Assembly (NCBI GenBank): GCA_019925105.1
Contig: JAHGAU010000007.1
Coordinates: forward strand, 1,674,001-1,738,000
DNA length: 64,000 nt
From: Niebla homalea
Lineage: Eukaryota; Ascomycota; Lecanoromycetes; Lecanorales; Ramalinaceae
Direction of reading: 5' to 3'
Made by a program: the position numbers and the translations under genes. Of this stretch, positions 12,033-22,923 are shown in pieces. Each line of letters opens with the position of its first letter. Within the stretch, counting starts at the first letter, position 1. Under the pieces are notes generated by a model that worked only from the letters and a program-made list of their open reading frames with translations, was not told the origin of the DNA and made no database searches.

Positions 12033-12850
12033 ACTTCAAAGTAGTAAAAACACAACTGCTCAGAATCTTTTTGAGACGAAAAATCAAATAGACGAGCCAA
12101 CTATTGCGGGAGGCAGAATCCAACCGCCACCTCGCAATATACTTGTCTACCTACGAAAGCATAAGACCCAGAATATGTACAGTCGAGCCTGGCCTAGCTC
12201 TCGAAAAAGCTCAGTCGCGCTTCAGACACTGTTGTCAAATTTCTCGCCAGCTGTAAAGATAGCAGCGGCTTGATCGTTATCGATGACGAGTATTGACGAC
12301 CGAGGGGACGAAACAAGGCACCGACAGGGTTTGCGATGAAAGCGATCACCCGCCGCGGACCGAGCGGAATGGCAGGGCCTAATTAGGATCGAACGATACC
12401 TTAGACGAAGCATATTCATTGAAGAGAAGTCATTTCCTTGGTATTTCGACTCTACCTTCAACCCATCTTTTTGTTACCGTATTCGCAGTGTTTGAATCAG
12501 ATCAAGACTTTTCCAGAGTGTATAAATGCAGAAACGATCCAATGAATAATATCCTTCTGCAAAGATGGTGGGCTGAGATCGTGGTCCGCTCACAGGAACG
12601 CGATGGAGGTGCAAACGCCCGGAGAACGACACCCTTTTTGAATATGCTACACCTTATCGATAAGCTTGATTGACTGGACGCTCTCAAAGTCAACTGGACT
12701 GCAAACATCTTTGTTATATAAAGCTTGCCTGTCAAGTCGTTCGTGAGGGCGCAGCTTACGCCTGCTCAAACGGAAGTTCATAAAAATCAGATCATCACCG
12801 GAAACCCTCGAGTGCGTGCCTGAGCATATACATCTCGCCCAAAGACCTAC
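12033..12850. other. Intergenic between divergent M13 gene and broken phosphatase gene
   Basis: Promoter side of the M13 gene. Only short frames without recognisable similarity are present. I find no ATG in frame with the phosphatase remnant that begins about 12850, so the lost start of that gene may lie here. Confidence 0.45.
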
Positions 12851-14500
12851 TGACGCAGACAAGCTTATCATAATCATTCGACATGCTCAATCAGAAGGAG
12901 ACAGTACGCCTGCCACTGCCAATTCCTTGCTCCTATTCCAATGATTCTGGTCTATACGAGAGTACTCAGCTGACCATGGATCTCCTCTAAAGAACATAAT
13001 GGGATCCAGTAGACCGTCCCTGACCATCGCGTGAAATTTACCCCTGAAGGATGGAAGCAGGTGTGCTTGCCGTACCCCTCTATCCGGCCTACTCAATCAC
13101 CGCTGCTGATACAATCATGTCTAGGCCGAAGAAGCCGGCCGCAAACTCCGCTCCCTCCTCCACCCAACCGACATCCTCCACTTCTTCACGTCTCCCTACC
13201 GCCGCACCCGCGAAACCACCGAAGGCATCCTCCGCACCCTGACCGCCCCAACACCCTCATCTTCCTCTTCTCCCCCACCTTCTGCGAGCGCCCCGGGCCA
13301 AAGCGCTAGATCCTAGCATCACCCCCGGTGATTGACCCCACCACGACCCCGTCCCCCTTCTCCCGCTCCACCATCAAAGTCCACCAGGAGCCCCGGCTGC
13401 GCGAGCAGGATTTCGGCAACTTCCAACCCTCTTCCTCGGCCATGTCGAAGATGTCGCAGGAGCGCCGCGACTACGGACATTTCTTCCATCGGATACCCCA
13501 ACCCCGAGTCCGCCGCGGACGCCCACGATCGCATCAGTGGGTTCCACGAGAGCCCGTGGAGGAGCTGGGCCGATGGGGAGGAGGGAGCCAGTGTGACGGT
13601 CCTTGTGACGCACGGCTTGATGACGCGGGTGTTTCTGATGAAAGTGGTATCACTTCAGTGTGGAGTTGCTTTGGGGATCTGCGGAATGTGGAACACTGCG
13701 AGTTGCTGGTGATGAAGCTCGAGGGCGAGGATGAGGGGAAGGGGGAGGGGCAAGTACAGAATACAGAACCAGCTTCGCACATTTAGCGGGCTGAAGGGGG
13801 AGCGCGCGGAGAAGGAGCCGAGGGAGAAGAATGGCGTGGGTGGAAATGAGGTGGGAGATGGAGGAAGAAGCCGGCAGAGTCCGATACCTATCCGGAAGAA
13901 GTGGAGTGGATGTCAGGATGGCAATGTTGGGGAAGAGGAGGAGGAGAGGAGTGGGGTCTGGATCCAGCGGAGGCAGCAAATGCGGAGGAGGCAGAATACG
14001 GCGGACTTGTCACGGGATTATGAGGAGCTGGTTGGGGAGGAGAATAGCTGGAGGGAGCAGTGATGAGGAGCAGCAGCTGGAGGCGGATCTGAGGCCCGCC
14101 ACAAGTCTCAAGTCCCCGCGTGATCGATTGCGGTTTCTGCGCGCAGGCAGGGATGGAGGAGGGTCCAATTCGGGAGCTAGGTCGCCTGATGAGTCCGAAG
14201 ACGAGAGGAATGCTGGGCTGGAGAGGGCTGGGGCGATGGCTATGGCGCTGAGTGGAAAGTTGGACGGGAGACCCAGCAGTAGGGATAGAGCGAGGGCAGA
14301 CGCGCTGGACGACCAGAGCGATGTTGAGGATGAAGAGGAGGAAGAGCGTGAAAAGGTGAAAAGAGCAGACGAAGCAGAGAAGATGCAGTGGTTGGAGAAG
14401 AGCGTTGATAGTTCTGTGAGAATGTTCCCAAACTTTCCCACGATCTTTACGAAGCGCAGAATTGTGGACGTCGCAGGTCTTGTGGGGAAGCTGCTTTGAG
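12850..14500 (+). pseudogene. Broken histidine phosphatase (phosphoglycerate mutase-like) gene
   Basis: Fragments of a fungal histidine-phosphatase family protein occur in the right order but different frames. The catalytic LIIIIRHAQSEGD (RHG-type) is near 12857-12898. A normal intron (acceptor ctctaaag, ~12989) leads to TVPDHRVKFTPEGWKQ, with a TAG where this family has Gln. After an intron at about 13062-13124 comes FFTSPYRRTRETTEGILRT in frame 0. VHQEPRLREQDFGNFQP then lies in frame 2, SAADAHDRISGFHESPW and VTVLVTHGLMTRVFLMK in frame 0, and FGDLRNVEHCEL back in frame 2. A charged C-terminal tail (to ~14500) is also out of frame. No in-frame start codon was found. The gene was an acid-phosphatase or phosphoglycerate-mutase-like enzyme; as read it cannot be translated whole. 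Several breaks sit in C/G-rich runs, so indel errors in the sequence are the alternative explanation. Confidence 0.75.
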
Positions 14501-14595
14501 CGCTTTCCAGCATGAACGAGGCGTAAGTAAGGTCAGTGGTTCGGCATCGTAGAGCGCTTTTGGATCGTGTTCATGTGTCCATCATTTCACATAAT

Positions 14596-16453
14596 CTACT
14601 CCTCACCTCCACCGCCCATGGCCGCGCCGCCCGCTTGCTTCGCAGACTTGGCGCTGCATATATCATCGACTCTGAGTAATAGACATGCCGACTAGAAGAA
14701 TCGGTATTAGCACCATCAACACGCAGACAAGCAGAGCACGAGCATATACCTCAACGGCCGTTTTAACACTTTGCAGCTTGACAGCTTCCGGCTCCCAGAC
14801 TCCGTAGTCCTTCATGTCTACCACGACGCCCTTGTCGCCATCGATACCCCACGTGCTGCCTCCTCTCTCCGCGTGCTTCGCTCGAAGCTTGGTGAGCACC
14901 TTGATTGGGCTCGCGCCCGCATTCTGGATCAGCGTCCGCGGGATGACTTCCATCGCCTCGGCCACAGCCTTGTAAGGCCATTGCTGTACCCCTTCCACGC
15001 TCTTTGCCCTCTGCGCCAGCCGGATCGACACCGCCATTTCTGTTGCACCTCCCCCAGGCGACAACCGAGGGTGGAACATGACGTTCCGTGCCACAGACAT
15101 GGCATCTTGCAGATTCCGCTCAATCTCATTCAGTATATCTTTTGACGGCCCACGCAAGAGTATGGTGCATGCTTTGGCATTTGCGCACTGTGTGAGGAAG
15201 GAAAAGTATTCGTCCCCAATCTTTTCGATCTCGAAGAGGCCGCACCCGGTGCCCACGTCGCTTTCTTGCAGATCGTCAACGCGGTTGACAATAGTGGCTC
15301 CTGTCGCACGGGCGATGCGGTTGTTGTCCGTCTTGCGTACTCGTCGCAGAGCAGTGATGTTGTTTTTGACCAAAAAATGCTGGGCGAGATCGCTCACGCC
15401 CTTTTCGGTGATGACGAGGTCGGGTTTCACGGAAATGATGGCATCGGTCAAGGCTTTGACCTGTTCTTCTTCAATCTGGAGGATACGGTTCCAGTCCTCC
15501 TCTTTGCTTATCTCAATGTTGGTTTGAGATTCACCCTTTTTGTACTCTAGTGGGCAGTCTAGTAAGACGACTCGTGGGTTTTTGATGACCCGACGCATCT
15601 TTGGGTGAGTGATGTCTTTGTTCAGCATAACGCCATCTAGCACTCGACTGTCCTCAATCTCTCCACCAGGTATCTTTTCAACCTTTGCATATCTTTTTAT
15701 GTCGACCTCTTTCTTCCCTCCACCTGCATCGTGCGAAACTGTGCGGACCGCTTTCAATGCCAAATTGCACATCATCTCGGACCAGCGAGCGACGAATTTG
15801 GTACCTATTGAGGAGGAGATGAGATTGTACATGGCTTTGTCGTCATTGATATTCACAGGGAGGGATATATCTTCTATTATGTCGAGGGCATCGGCGAGCG
15901 CGCGCTTGAAGGCTGCTATTATAACGACGGGATGGATGTTTCGTTCGAGTTGGGGAAGAGCCTGTGCAAGGATCTCGCCGGCTGGAATGGGCATGAGTAG
16001 ACATTCATCCGCCGCTAGGGAGGCAAGTGGGAGGTTACCCACCTAATATTATGACTGTGGTTGTGCCATCTCCGACCTCTTCATCTTGCGTCCTGCTAAG
16101 CTCGATCATACTCTTCGCCGCGGGATGGGCGACTTCAATCTCTCGTAATATGGCATGACCATCATTCGTAAGGACAATTCCCCCCATAGGGTCCAGCAAC
16201 ATTTTCAGCATTGCTTTGGGGCCCAGACATGATCTTATTATGTCTGCGACTCTGTGCATAGTATCAGACCTGTGTTCCAACACTATATGAGGAGAGAGTT
16301 ACGTACGTCTTGGCGGCTGTGATGTTGGATAATTGTGCTTTTCGTCCCACTTGCCTGTCCCCCGCTTGGGTGTCTGTAACGCACTTTAGTATAGCTTCAT
16401 TGAGGTGTAGGCTAGAAGAGCAACACACTCATTACCACCACTGGAGCTTGCAT
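14596..16453 (-). CDS. CCT3: T-complex protein 1 subunit gamma (CCT3 chaperonin)
   Basis: Gamma subunit of the cytosolic chaperonin TRiC/CCT, which folds actin, tubulin and other proteins using ATP. Exons are 16453-16429, 16373-16307, 16251-16043, 15981-14750 and 14691-14596; all phases close to give 542 aa, the expected length. The N-terminus (MQAPVVVMN) and the short second exon (GRKAQLSNITAAKT) match the family. Nucleotide-binding motifs NDGHAI (60-65) and GDGTTT (91-96) are present, as are GGGATE and GVVVDM in the C-terminal equatorial domain. The protein ends in a Gly-rich, acidic tail (MGGGGEE). All five exons have standard GT-AG boundaries. Nothing is missing. It is a strong single-copy housekeeping marker. 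Confidence 0.97.
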
Positions 16454-17053
16454 GACGGGCGCTTGTCGTGCTGAATAAGGTATCGAATGAAGATATCGCT
16501 AAAAGTCTACAGTCAGAATGCGTTGGTTCGGGCTGGTCCCAAGAGCTTCGAACGCGAAGGTATTAATGTGCCTGATGGAGGACGCAAATACGATGGCATG
16601 TCTTGGCGCGTCTGTCGCGCCGAGATGTTCCGAAGATTAATCCGAGGCTGTCTGATATTTAGCGCCAAATTCTATCAGTCACACGCTCTTCACCTTCATT
16701 ACTGCGTCGACTGAAGCATTGCGGGGCAGGGAGGTCGACATACATCTCGGACATTCTACAGCAAAGCTTCGCTGTGTTCCTTTCTAGTGATTTCCGTTAC
16801 TGAGTGTAACAGGCTCCCCGTGCGTCATCATGATTCCTGTAAGTCATCATATAGACGTGCTTGTTTCCAATTACTTGGTATGAAACCCTCTACGGAAATT
16901 TGAGTCGAGTGAACAATGTCATGCACGAATAGCCATTACGATACATCAATCCAGAATTATTTCTTTGTTTCCAGAAAAAATCTATTTACTTTTCGTTGAG
17001 AAATATTGAAGTGATCCGCTCTCCATTGCAGGCTTGTGTAGGTGAAAGTGAAT
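16454..17053. other. Divergent promoter region between CCT3 and acyltransferase gene
   Basis: About 600 bp with no supported gene. A 75-codon plus-strand frame at 16487-16714 shows no features and is treated as chance. Confidence 0.5.
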
Positions 17054-18489
17054 ATGGCTGGGAACAGACAATCTGCGATGCGTGATACCGGCTTGAAGGG
17101 CGATGGGGACGGACGTAGTCTCGATATCCTCGGACAACAGCCGTCTCTCAACCTTTACACCCAGATATGCCTCTGTTTTCCAATCCCAGATCCTTCTGTC
17201 CGTCCGGCAGTCATTTCTACGTTGAATCAAGGTCTCGAAAGGCTGTCTTTAAGCTTTCCATGGCTGGCAGGAGTTGTGATCAACCAGGGTTCGGGGGAAG
17301 GTGATTCGGGTGTCTTTATGATCATATCTTCAGAAAGCAGTCCTCAGTTGAAGGTCACAGAGTTGGGATCCGACTCCATCGTGAAGATGAAGACCCTAAG
17401 GGAAGCTCAGTTTCCTTTCGCAATGCTCGATGAGAATGTCATTGCGCCTCGTAAGACTATTCCAGGAAGTCCTGAAGAACCCCCGCCATACCCAGCGCCT
17501 GTGTTCCTAGTCCAAGCTACCTTCATAGAGGGCGGAATGTTGTTGACTCTGAACGGCCATCATCAGACTATGGACATGACGGGTCAAGGCCAGATCATCC
17601 ACCTTTTCTCAAAAGCGTGTGGCCAAGAACCTTTCGCTGATCAAGGGCTATCAAGTGGCAACCTTTCCGATGCTGATCTTATTCCCCTACTTGGTCCTTC
17701 AGACCCAGACGTCGAGCTCGATCGACAAACTGCGGAACCTGCTCCTTCTGAGCCTACTACTACTAGCTCTACTACTACTAGCTCTACTAATAAGCCAAAC
17801 CCGCCACCAAGCTGTACCTAGGCATACTTCGTCTTCAGCAGCGATGATCTCGTTGCACTGAAATCAACGGCCTTTGCAGAGAAAGCTCATTCTGTCGGTT
17901 ATATTTCCACCGACCACTCTTTGAGCGCCTTCGTCTGGCAATCCATCGTTGTGCACGCCTTCACCGCTTGAAGCCCTCGGCCACGACAACCTTCGCCCGC
18001 GCGGTCGATGTGCGAAGCCATCTCGGCATCTCCAGGACATTCCCAGGCCTCATCCAGAACATGACATTCCACGAGTCCATGGTCAAGGAGCTGGCCGATG
18101 ACAAACTGGGGAGCGTTACATCTCAATTACGCGCAGCGGTTGATCCCAAAACATCGAGTCTGGCTTATGATACTCGCGCCCTTGCAACTGCCCTCCACCG
18201 CTCACGCGATAGGAACAGCTTCTCGTTCATCGCCAACATTGACCCATCGACCGACGTCATGCTTAGTTCTTGGGCGAAGCTTGATTGTTACGAATTAGAC
18301 TTTCATATTGGTCTAGGCAAGCCTGAGGCTGTGCGCAGACCACGATTTGTTCCGTACGAGGGTCTCATATATCTGATGCCCAAGAAGAGAAACGGTGAGA
18401 TTGCGGTCGGGGTTTGTCTGAGGGATGAGGACATGAACCTGCTGAGGGACGACAGGACCTTCAATAAGTATTGCAATTACATAGAGTAA
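17054..18489 (+). pseudogene. Disrupted trichothecene 3-O-acetyltransferase-like (HXXXD) acyltransferase
   Basis: The two halves of a fungal acyltransferase related to TRI101-type trichothecene 3-O-acetyltransferases lie end to end. The N-terminal half carries the catalytic HHQTMDMTG (His170, Asp174). The C-terminal half carries a DFxxGxGxP-like motif (LDFHIGLGKPEAV, the DFGWG equivalent) and ends EIAVGVCLRDEDM. Two lesions separate them. First, a TAG at 17819-17821 stands exactly where the family has a Trp before AYFVF. Second, a frameshift near 17947-17953, compatible with two extra bases, falls between WQSI and RLHRLKPSATTTF. The sequence on both sides is otherwise well preserved, so the damage is recent or partly artefactual. 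Members of this family O-acetylate sesquiterpenoids as self-protection or detoxification, but substrate cannot be inferred here. No biosynthetic cluster surrounds it. The first half alone would be a 255-aa truncated protein. Confidence 0.85.
17753..17790. repeat. CTA triplet repeat inside acyltransferase gene
   Basis: Two short runs of cta/act triplets separated by agct encode a Thr/Ser stretch just before the premature stop of the acyltransferase. It is probably a variable linker. Confidence 0.8.
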
Positions 18490-18574
18490 ACGTTGATCGA
18501 GTGCATTAGAGCGCGATAGAGCACGGGGGAGAATATTCTTGATGGATCATATCGAGCTACCATAGCGATCTCAT

Positions 18575-18880
18575 TCAAGCGCGACTCGCCAGTGCACCCG
18601 ATACTGTCAATTCCGCAGCCACTTCCTCACTCACCAAATCCGTGCGAAAATTTTCTTTCATCCATAAGCAGTTCGGCTACATTGCAACCCTCAAGTTCGA
18701 CAGAACATGAGAACGGTCTGTCAGTCGGTAGTTCATATATTATTTTCACATCTGCGGCATCCAGCTTCGACTTAAAACCAAGATTTGGGCTACCATCAGT
18801 CTCCCCTCGATCCTTCTTGGTCAACCGGTTCCTGACAAGCACCGTCTTAACCCAAGCCCTTTTCTGTTTCGGGAATGAAT
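18575..18880 (-). pseudogene. Truncated, frameshifted copy B of a small membrane-protein gene
   Basis: Read on the minus strand, this segment aligns with the C-terminal two thirds of the intact gene at 19012-19503. KQKRAWVKTVLVRN matches QEKRAWVKKVLARN, and VELEGCNVAELLMDE matches STELEGCTASELLTDE. After a +1 shift near 18655, LVSEEVAAELTVSGAL matches LVSQEVAVELIVSGAL. The transmembrane part is absent upstream, so this is a 5'-truncated and frameshifted relic. Confidence 0.75.
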
Positions 18881-19011
18881 GACCATATCCTCACAATTGT
18901 ACTGAACGCCATCAACTCCCGCAATGCAACTCCGGGTCATATGCATTAGAGCTGTGCAACCTCGATCGACAATATCCCATGTTTTCATCATCGACTCGAC
19001 TGAGAGTTTTG

Positions 19012-19503
19012 TTATTCACCAGTGTCGAGCGCGCCAGACACAATCAACTCTACTGCCACTTCCTGGCTCACAAGCTCCCCTCGGAAGATCGTCTCATCGG
19101 TAAGCAGCTCGCTCGCTGTACATCCCTCAAGCTCGGTCGAGCCTGTAGCCTCCCTGACCGCCGGTAACTCGTATCTAACTAGTCCAGCTGCGTTGTCCAA
19201 TTCCGGCTTCATACCAATATCACCACTGCCCTCTCGAGTAGTCTGGAATTTGTGGAGGATCCCGTTTCTGGCGAGCACCTTCTTCACCCAGGCCCTTTTC
19301 TCTTGCCTGAATCGAGCCTTCCGCCTGCGTGTACATCGTCGAATAGTCCACGATATAATAGATACACAAATCAAGACAACGACGACGGCCAGTACATAGG
19401 TCAACGCTTGGGAATTGTGAGGAATCTCCCATTTTCCAGATTCCTCTGGTTCAACTCCTTCTCTGCTCTCGGGCGTTAGGATTGCACTTGGTGCAAGGGC
19501 CAT
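19012..19503 (-). CDS. Small single-pass membrane protein, intact copy A of a local gene family
   Basis: A 163-aa frame with no introns needed. The N-terminal ~30 residues are polar. A hydrophobic segment follows at about 34-54 (YVLAVVVVLICVSIISW), then a strongly basic stretch (RRCTRRRKARFRQEKR), giving a single-pass protein with the basic side probably cytosolic. The C-terminal ~90 residues are acidic and contain the family motif ELEGCTASELL. No known family is recognised. Two decayed relatives sit at 18575-18880 and about 20395-20790 on the same strand, which supports this being a real gene. An AG (attacag) just upstream of the ATG leaves open a further 5' exon. Confidence 0.6.
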   Translation of the reverse strand: MALAPSAILTPESREGVEPEESGKWEIPHNSQALTYVLAVVVVLICVSIISWTIRRCTRRRKARFRQEKRAWVKKVLARNGILHKFQTTREGSGDIGMKPELDNAAGLVRYELPAVREATGSTELEGCTASELLTDETIFRGELVSQEVAVELIVSGALDTGE

Positions 19504-20213
19504 GCTGGTATCTGTAATGAGTGAGTTGTGTGCCAGGATTCACGTAGCAGGGATTTTCGTGTCTCTTTTGCATCCTTCTTTAAGATGGTGGAAGCCTGGC
19601 GGTACGTCATCACCCCCTGGAGTGATCTGCTAGCAGATCCAAATATACTGGGTCGCCTCAATGCTGTAGCATTGTAATTGCTGACATCTAGGTGCACATC
19701 TATACGGGAGGCGGGCCAATCAAGTTTCATGATTGCCTTATAGCAATGGCTGTGTGCTACGTGCTTGCAGAAGCATCAGAGCGTCCCGTCCAATGCTATG
19801 TCTCCGACTTTAGCGACTCGGTAGATCACATAGGCGTCCTGCAAGTAGGTGTCATGTTACATGCAGCATAGCTAGACTGGCGGTGCTCGTGAGAGATTTC
19901 TAACAAAGAATTTGGTGTCCATTGCGGCGTGCTGATAATGAAGATGGGCTGGCGGGTTTGAGCATTGCCTGTCAAATCATCACTGCCTCTCCAATCCCTC
20001 AAACGTTTTTCCAGTCGAGGAGAGGCCAGCGGGCACAGAGGCTTAGACCACGGAAGGCCACACACAATGATATAGTGGCGACCTTCAGCCTCTTTCCCAA
20101 TGATACAACCCCTGAACAGCGGCCCGTCAGCCTAGCCGCACAAACCCGCGAATATCAAAATTCGCCACCCTTGGCAAAACACCCCTATTTGCCCTTCCCA
20201 AAGGGGTAATTGT
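19504..20213. other. Spacer between family copies
   Basis: No recognised gene. An 84-codon minus-strand frame overlapping the start of copy A (19476-19730) has no support. Confidence 0.4.
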
Positions 20214-20241
20214 CATCACCATCACCGTGGTGATGGTGATG
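20214..20241. repeat. Short perfect palindrome (12-bp arms, 4-bp loop)
   Basis: catcaccatcac and gtgatggtgatg flank cgtg, forming a near-continuous hairpin. On the minus strand it would read as a His-rich peptide. It lies just downstream of decayed copy C. Confidence 0.85.
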
Positions 20242-20394
20242 GAAACACACGCCTTCCCGGATCGAGACAGATTCTCCAGCGTCGAACCCTTGGGACGTCT
20301 GAATTGCCGCTTTGGGCTTGGTATGTTTGTTGCTCATGTTTTTGCAATCGTGGATGGATGGGTGGAACGAACGGCAGGGTTTTTTTGTTTTCTT

Positions 20395-20790
20395 ATTGAG
20401 CAACCTCCCAACGCACCCGACACGCACAAATCCGTCGCGACTTCATACCTCATCAATTTCGCCCCGAAGCACCGTTTCGTCGGTGAGGGAGCTCAGCCAT
20501 GCGTGTTCATCCCCTCGAGCTCCGCATTGATTTCATTCAAAATGTGCGACGGCAACTCGCACAGCACTTTGCAGCCGGCGGCGTCAAGCTCGGCTTTCAA
20601 AGTCGACATACGGCAGACCGGTCCCGCTCTCCTTTCTGATCTTTCCGCAGCACTCGCTTGAGCCAGGCCCGTTCCTGGGCACGGAAACGTGCTTCGTGTC
20701 AGTCGGCGCGAGGTCCACGACAGACCAAACATGAAACTGAGGACAGAAAGGATAGCGAGTACAGCTGCTAGTGCATGTGAGCTGTATGGA
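20395..20790 (-). pseudogene. Decayed copy C of the small membrane-protein gene
   Basis: Minus-strand pieces match copy A but lie in different frames. A hydrophobic segment (HALAAVLAILSVLSFMFGLSW) is followed in another frame by EARFRAQERAWLKRVLRK, equivalent to KARFRQEKRAWVKKVLAR. AELDAAGCKVLCELPS and AELEGMN are back in the first frame, then LSSLTDETVLRGEIDE is shifted again, and YEVATDLCVSGAL shifted once more. At least three frameshifts are needed, so this is a pseudogene that still keeps the full domain order, including the membrane segment. Confidence 0.7.
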
Positions 20791-22379
20791 ATGTTCTACT
20801 GCTGACTGTCGCGGATTGATTGATTGGGGTCTCGGGTTCCCAGCTGGCGCAGGGGGGCCTAGATGACGTGTATTCAAGACATCAGGTCCTCATCATCTTT
20901 TGACCAAAAGTGAGGGGAATAAAGAGAGGGGGCTACGCATACGCCGCTCGTGCAGCGATCGACAGCGATCAACGTGCCAGAACATCGTCAACCCCCGTAC
21001 TTTGAGCAAGCCGAAGGCGATGGCTTGCATGCAATAACGGCGTAAGTGTACGGAGTAAGGCTATCATTCCTGAGCCGTTGAAACGCATGAAAGCATAAGT
21101 GTCATGCATCTCAGAGCCTACCCAATTGCACACTTGTTCATCCAAGCGACCGGTGGGAAATAATTCGACGATTTCTGCACATGGACGTCATTTTTGCAAA
21201 GACAACCGTATCGAGGTCACCGAGCTGTTTGAATGCATCAACGGCCCCATTTAGGCGGCAGGATTAGATAGCTAAGTAAGCCGGGGAACGAGGCTCCGAC
21301 ATGACAGCTTCTTCGCAACCTTAGACTTATGAACCAAGACATTACAAGTCGGGACCATTGGCTCAGAAAGCTTCAAAAACCAGGACAGCTGAGTACATTC
21401 AGGTTTCGGCCTTCGCTATTCCGTCGTTGGCCGTTCCGTGGGTCTACGCCAATCGGTTTACAACCAATAACCCAGTAGGTGAACAGAATACATAACTGGA
21501 ATGGCGGCCTTGCGCGGAATGAACATGCGTTCACACATGTATGTATGCCCATGGACCTACATCCTTTCTGGCTGCTGGACAGGGGGTCCGCCCGCAATGG
21601 AATTTCCGCTTGAAACATACTCTCTTCCCCATTGACATAACACTCTCGCCTTTGCTTTTGCTCTCACAATCAGAACGCCCATGCAAGAAGCAGTGATAGC
21701 TATTGCAATGATTTTGAAGACGTGGATGTCTGCATGGGGTACGAAGGATGAATCTCATTGTCTACCAACATTCTTGATTTTTTTCTAGCTCTTCATCTTT
21801 GTATTTCATGGTATCATCATTGCCTCGGCCAAGTGAAGCCTTCGTTTAGCATCGCCGCCATACATCCATGCTGTGCAGATATGCTCTACTTAGGTAGAGT
21901 GCCGGGTCAGCATTGCCTGTACACACTGCAGAGTCTCAAAGGCATTCAGAGAAATAGGGAACGCAGCTCTGGAACCCACTCAGCTAACACTAGTGTCCAC
22001 ATGCGATCACTCAATCCTATGGCCTGGAACATACATTGAGAGCTTCAGATTGCTGACTCGAGGATAGATCTGCATGAAGAAATGTCTTGTCTCCCACCTG
22101 TAGAATGATATCTAGTGCTCGTACTAAACATTGGGGAATATACGTCCTTGACATTTACATACACCCCATAATCAACGAAACGCCTGGCTCAGATCCAAAA
22201 GGTCAACAGTATGGCGATAGTAATACTAGATGATCATGGTCATTATGTGTTCCTTCTCTGAAGTTACAGCATCGAATGGAATTTGTATTTGCCTTTTTTC
22301 AATCCGATAATTTATAAAGAAATGTAAGTCCAAACTAAACATTATATACGGTCCAATGTATTGGGGTAGATGAGGCTTT
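20791..22379. other. AT-richer intergenic stretch; possible small membrane ORF
   Basis: No confident gene. On the minus strand, 21735-21557 contains an open stretch with a hydrophobic segment (VFKIIAIAITASCMGVLIV) followed by basic residues, possibly entered through an acceptor (ccatgcag). It has the same hydrophobic-then-basic layout as the nearby family, but I see no sequence similarity that proves relationship. Confidence 0.3.
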
Positions 22380-22430
22380 GTGAATGGGTCTGGAGCTTTA
22401 TCTCTTTGTGGGAATAGCCGCAAATGGGGC

Positions 22431-22733
22431 TCAGCCCGTTTCTGTTTCCAGTATTATCACCGCTTGTTTTAGGACGTTTTTTGCTGCAGTCTTTGGCCAT
22501 ATGACCGAGCTTCTACCAGCTAAAGTACTTGGCGTGGCGTCCTGGGTTGATAAAAGTTTGCTGAAGGGCTTGCTGAAGGGCTTGCTGAAGGGCTTGCTGA
22601 AGGGCTTGCTGAAGGGCTTGCTGAAGGGCTTGCTGAAGGGCTTGCTGAAGGGCTTGCTGAAGGGCTTGCTGAAGGGCTTGCTGAAGGGCTTGCTGGAAGG
22701 CATCGGGATCCACAGGCACATATTGTGATCCAA
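22431..22733 (-). pseudogene. Gag-like fragment with Q-A-L repeats and damaged zinc knuckle
   Basis: On the minus strand an array of QQAL units is followed by KYFSW-stop-KLGHMAKDCSKKRP. This is the outline of a CX2CX4HX4C retroviral-type zinc knuckle in which the first two Cys are replaced (Tyr and Trp) and a TAG follows (22513-22515). The His and last Cys remain. It is non-functional as read. Confidence 0.65.
22558..22701. repeat. 12-bp minisatellite, about 11 perfect units
   Basis: The unit ttgctgaagggc is repeated in perfect tandem about eleven times, followed by one degenerate unit. Because the unit is a multiple of three, every frame stays open: LLKG on the plus strand, QQAL or SKPF on the minus strand. 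The QQAL frame joins the gag-like knuckle. Confidence 0.95.
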
Positions 22734-22923
22734 AGGTTTACTACACCACTGACAAGGGCCGCAGCCAGCGTTCCGACCCGATTAATGGCCTGATTGGCCT
22801 GTTTGCATTCCTCTCGTACATTATGTCTGGCTCCACTCCAAAGAGGATGTTGATGGGTGCATACCCCAGATGCTCAATGTGTCTTGCGTTAACCCGTGGT
22901 GTGGCCAATCTCCCTACTTACAC

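Noticed and set aside
22384..22728. 114-codon plus-strand frame of LLKG repeats
   Set aside because: The repeat unit is a multiple of three, so all frames are open; only the minus-strand frame connects to gag-like sequence.
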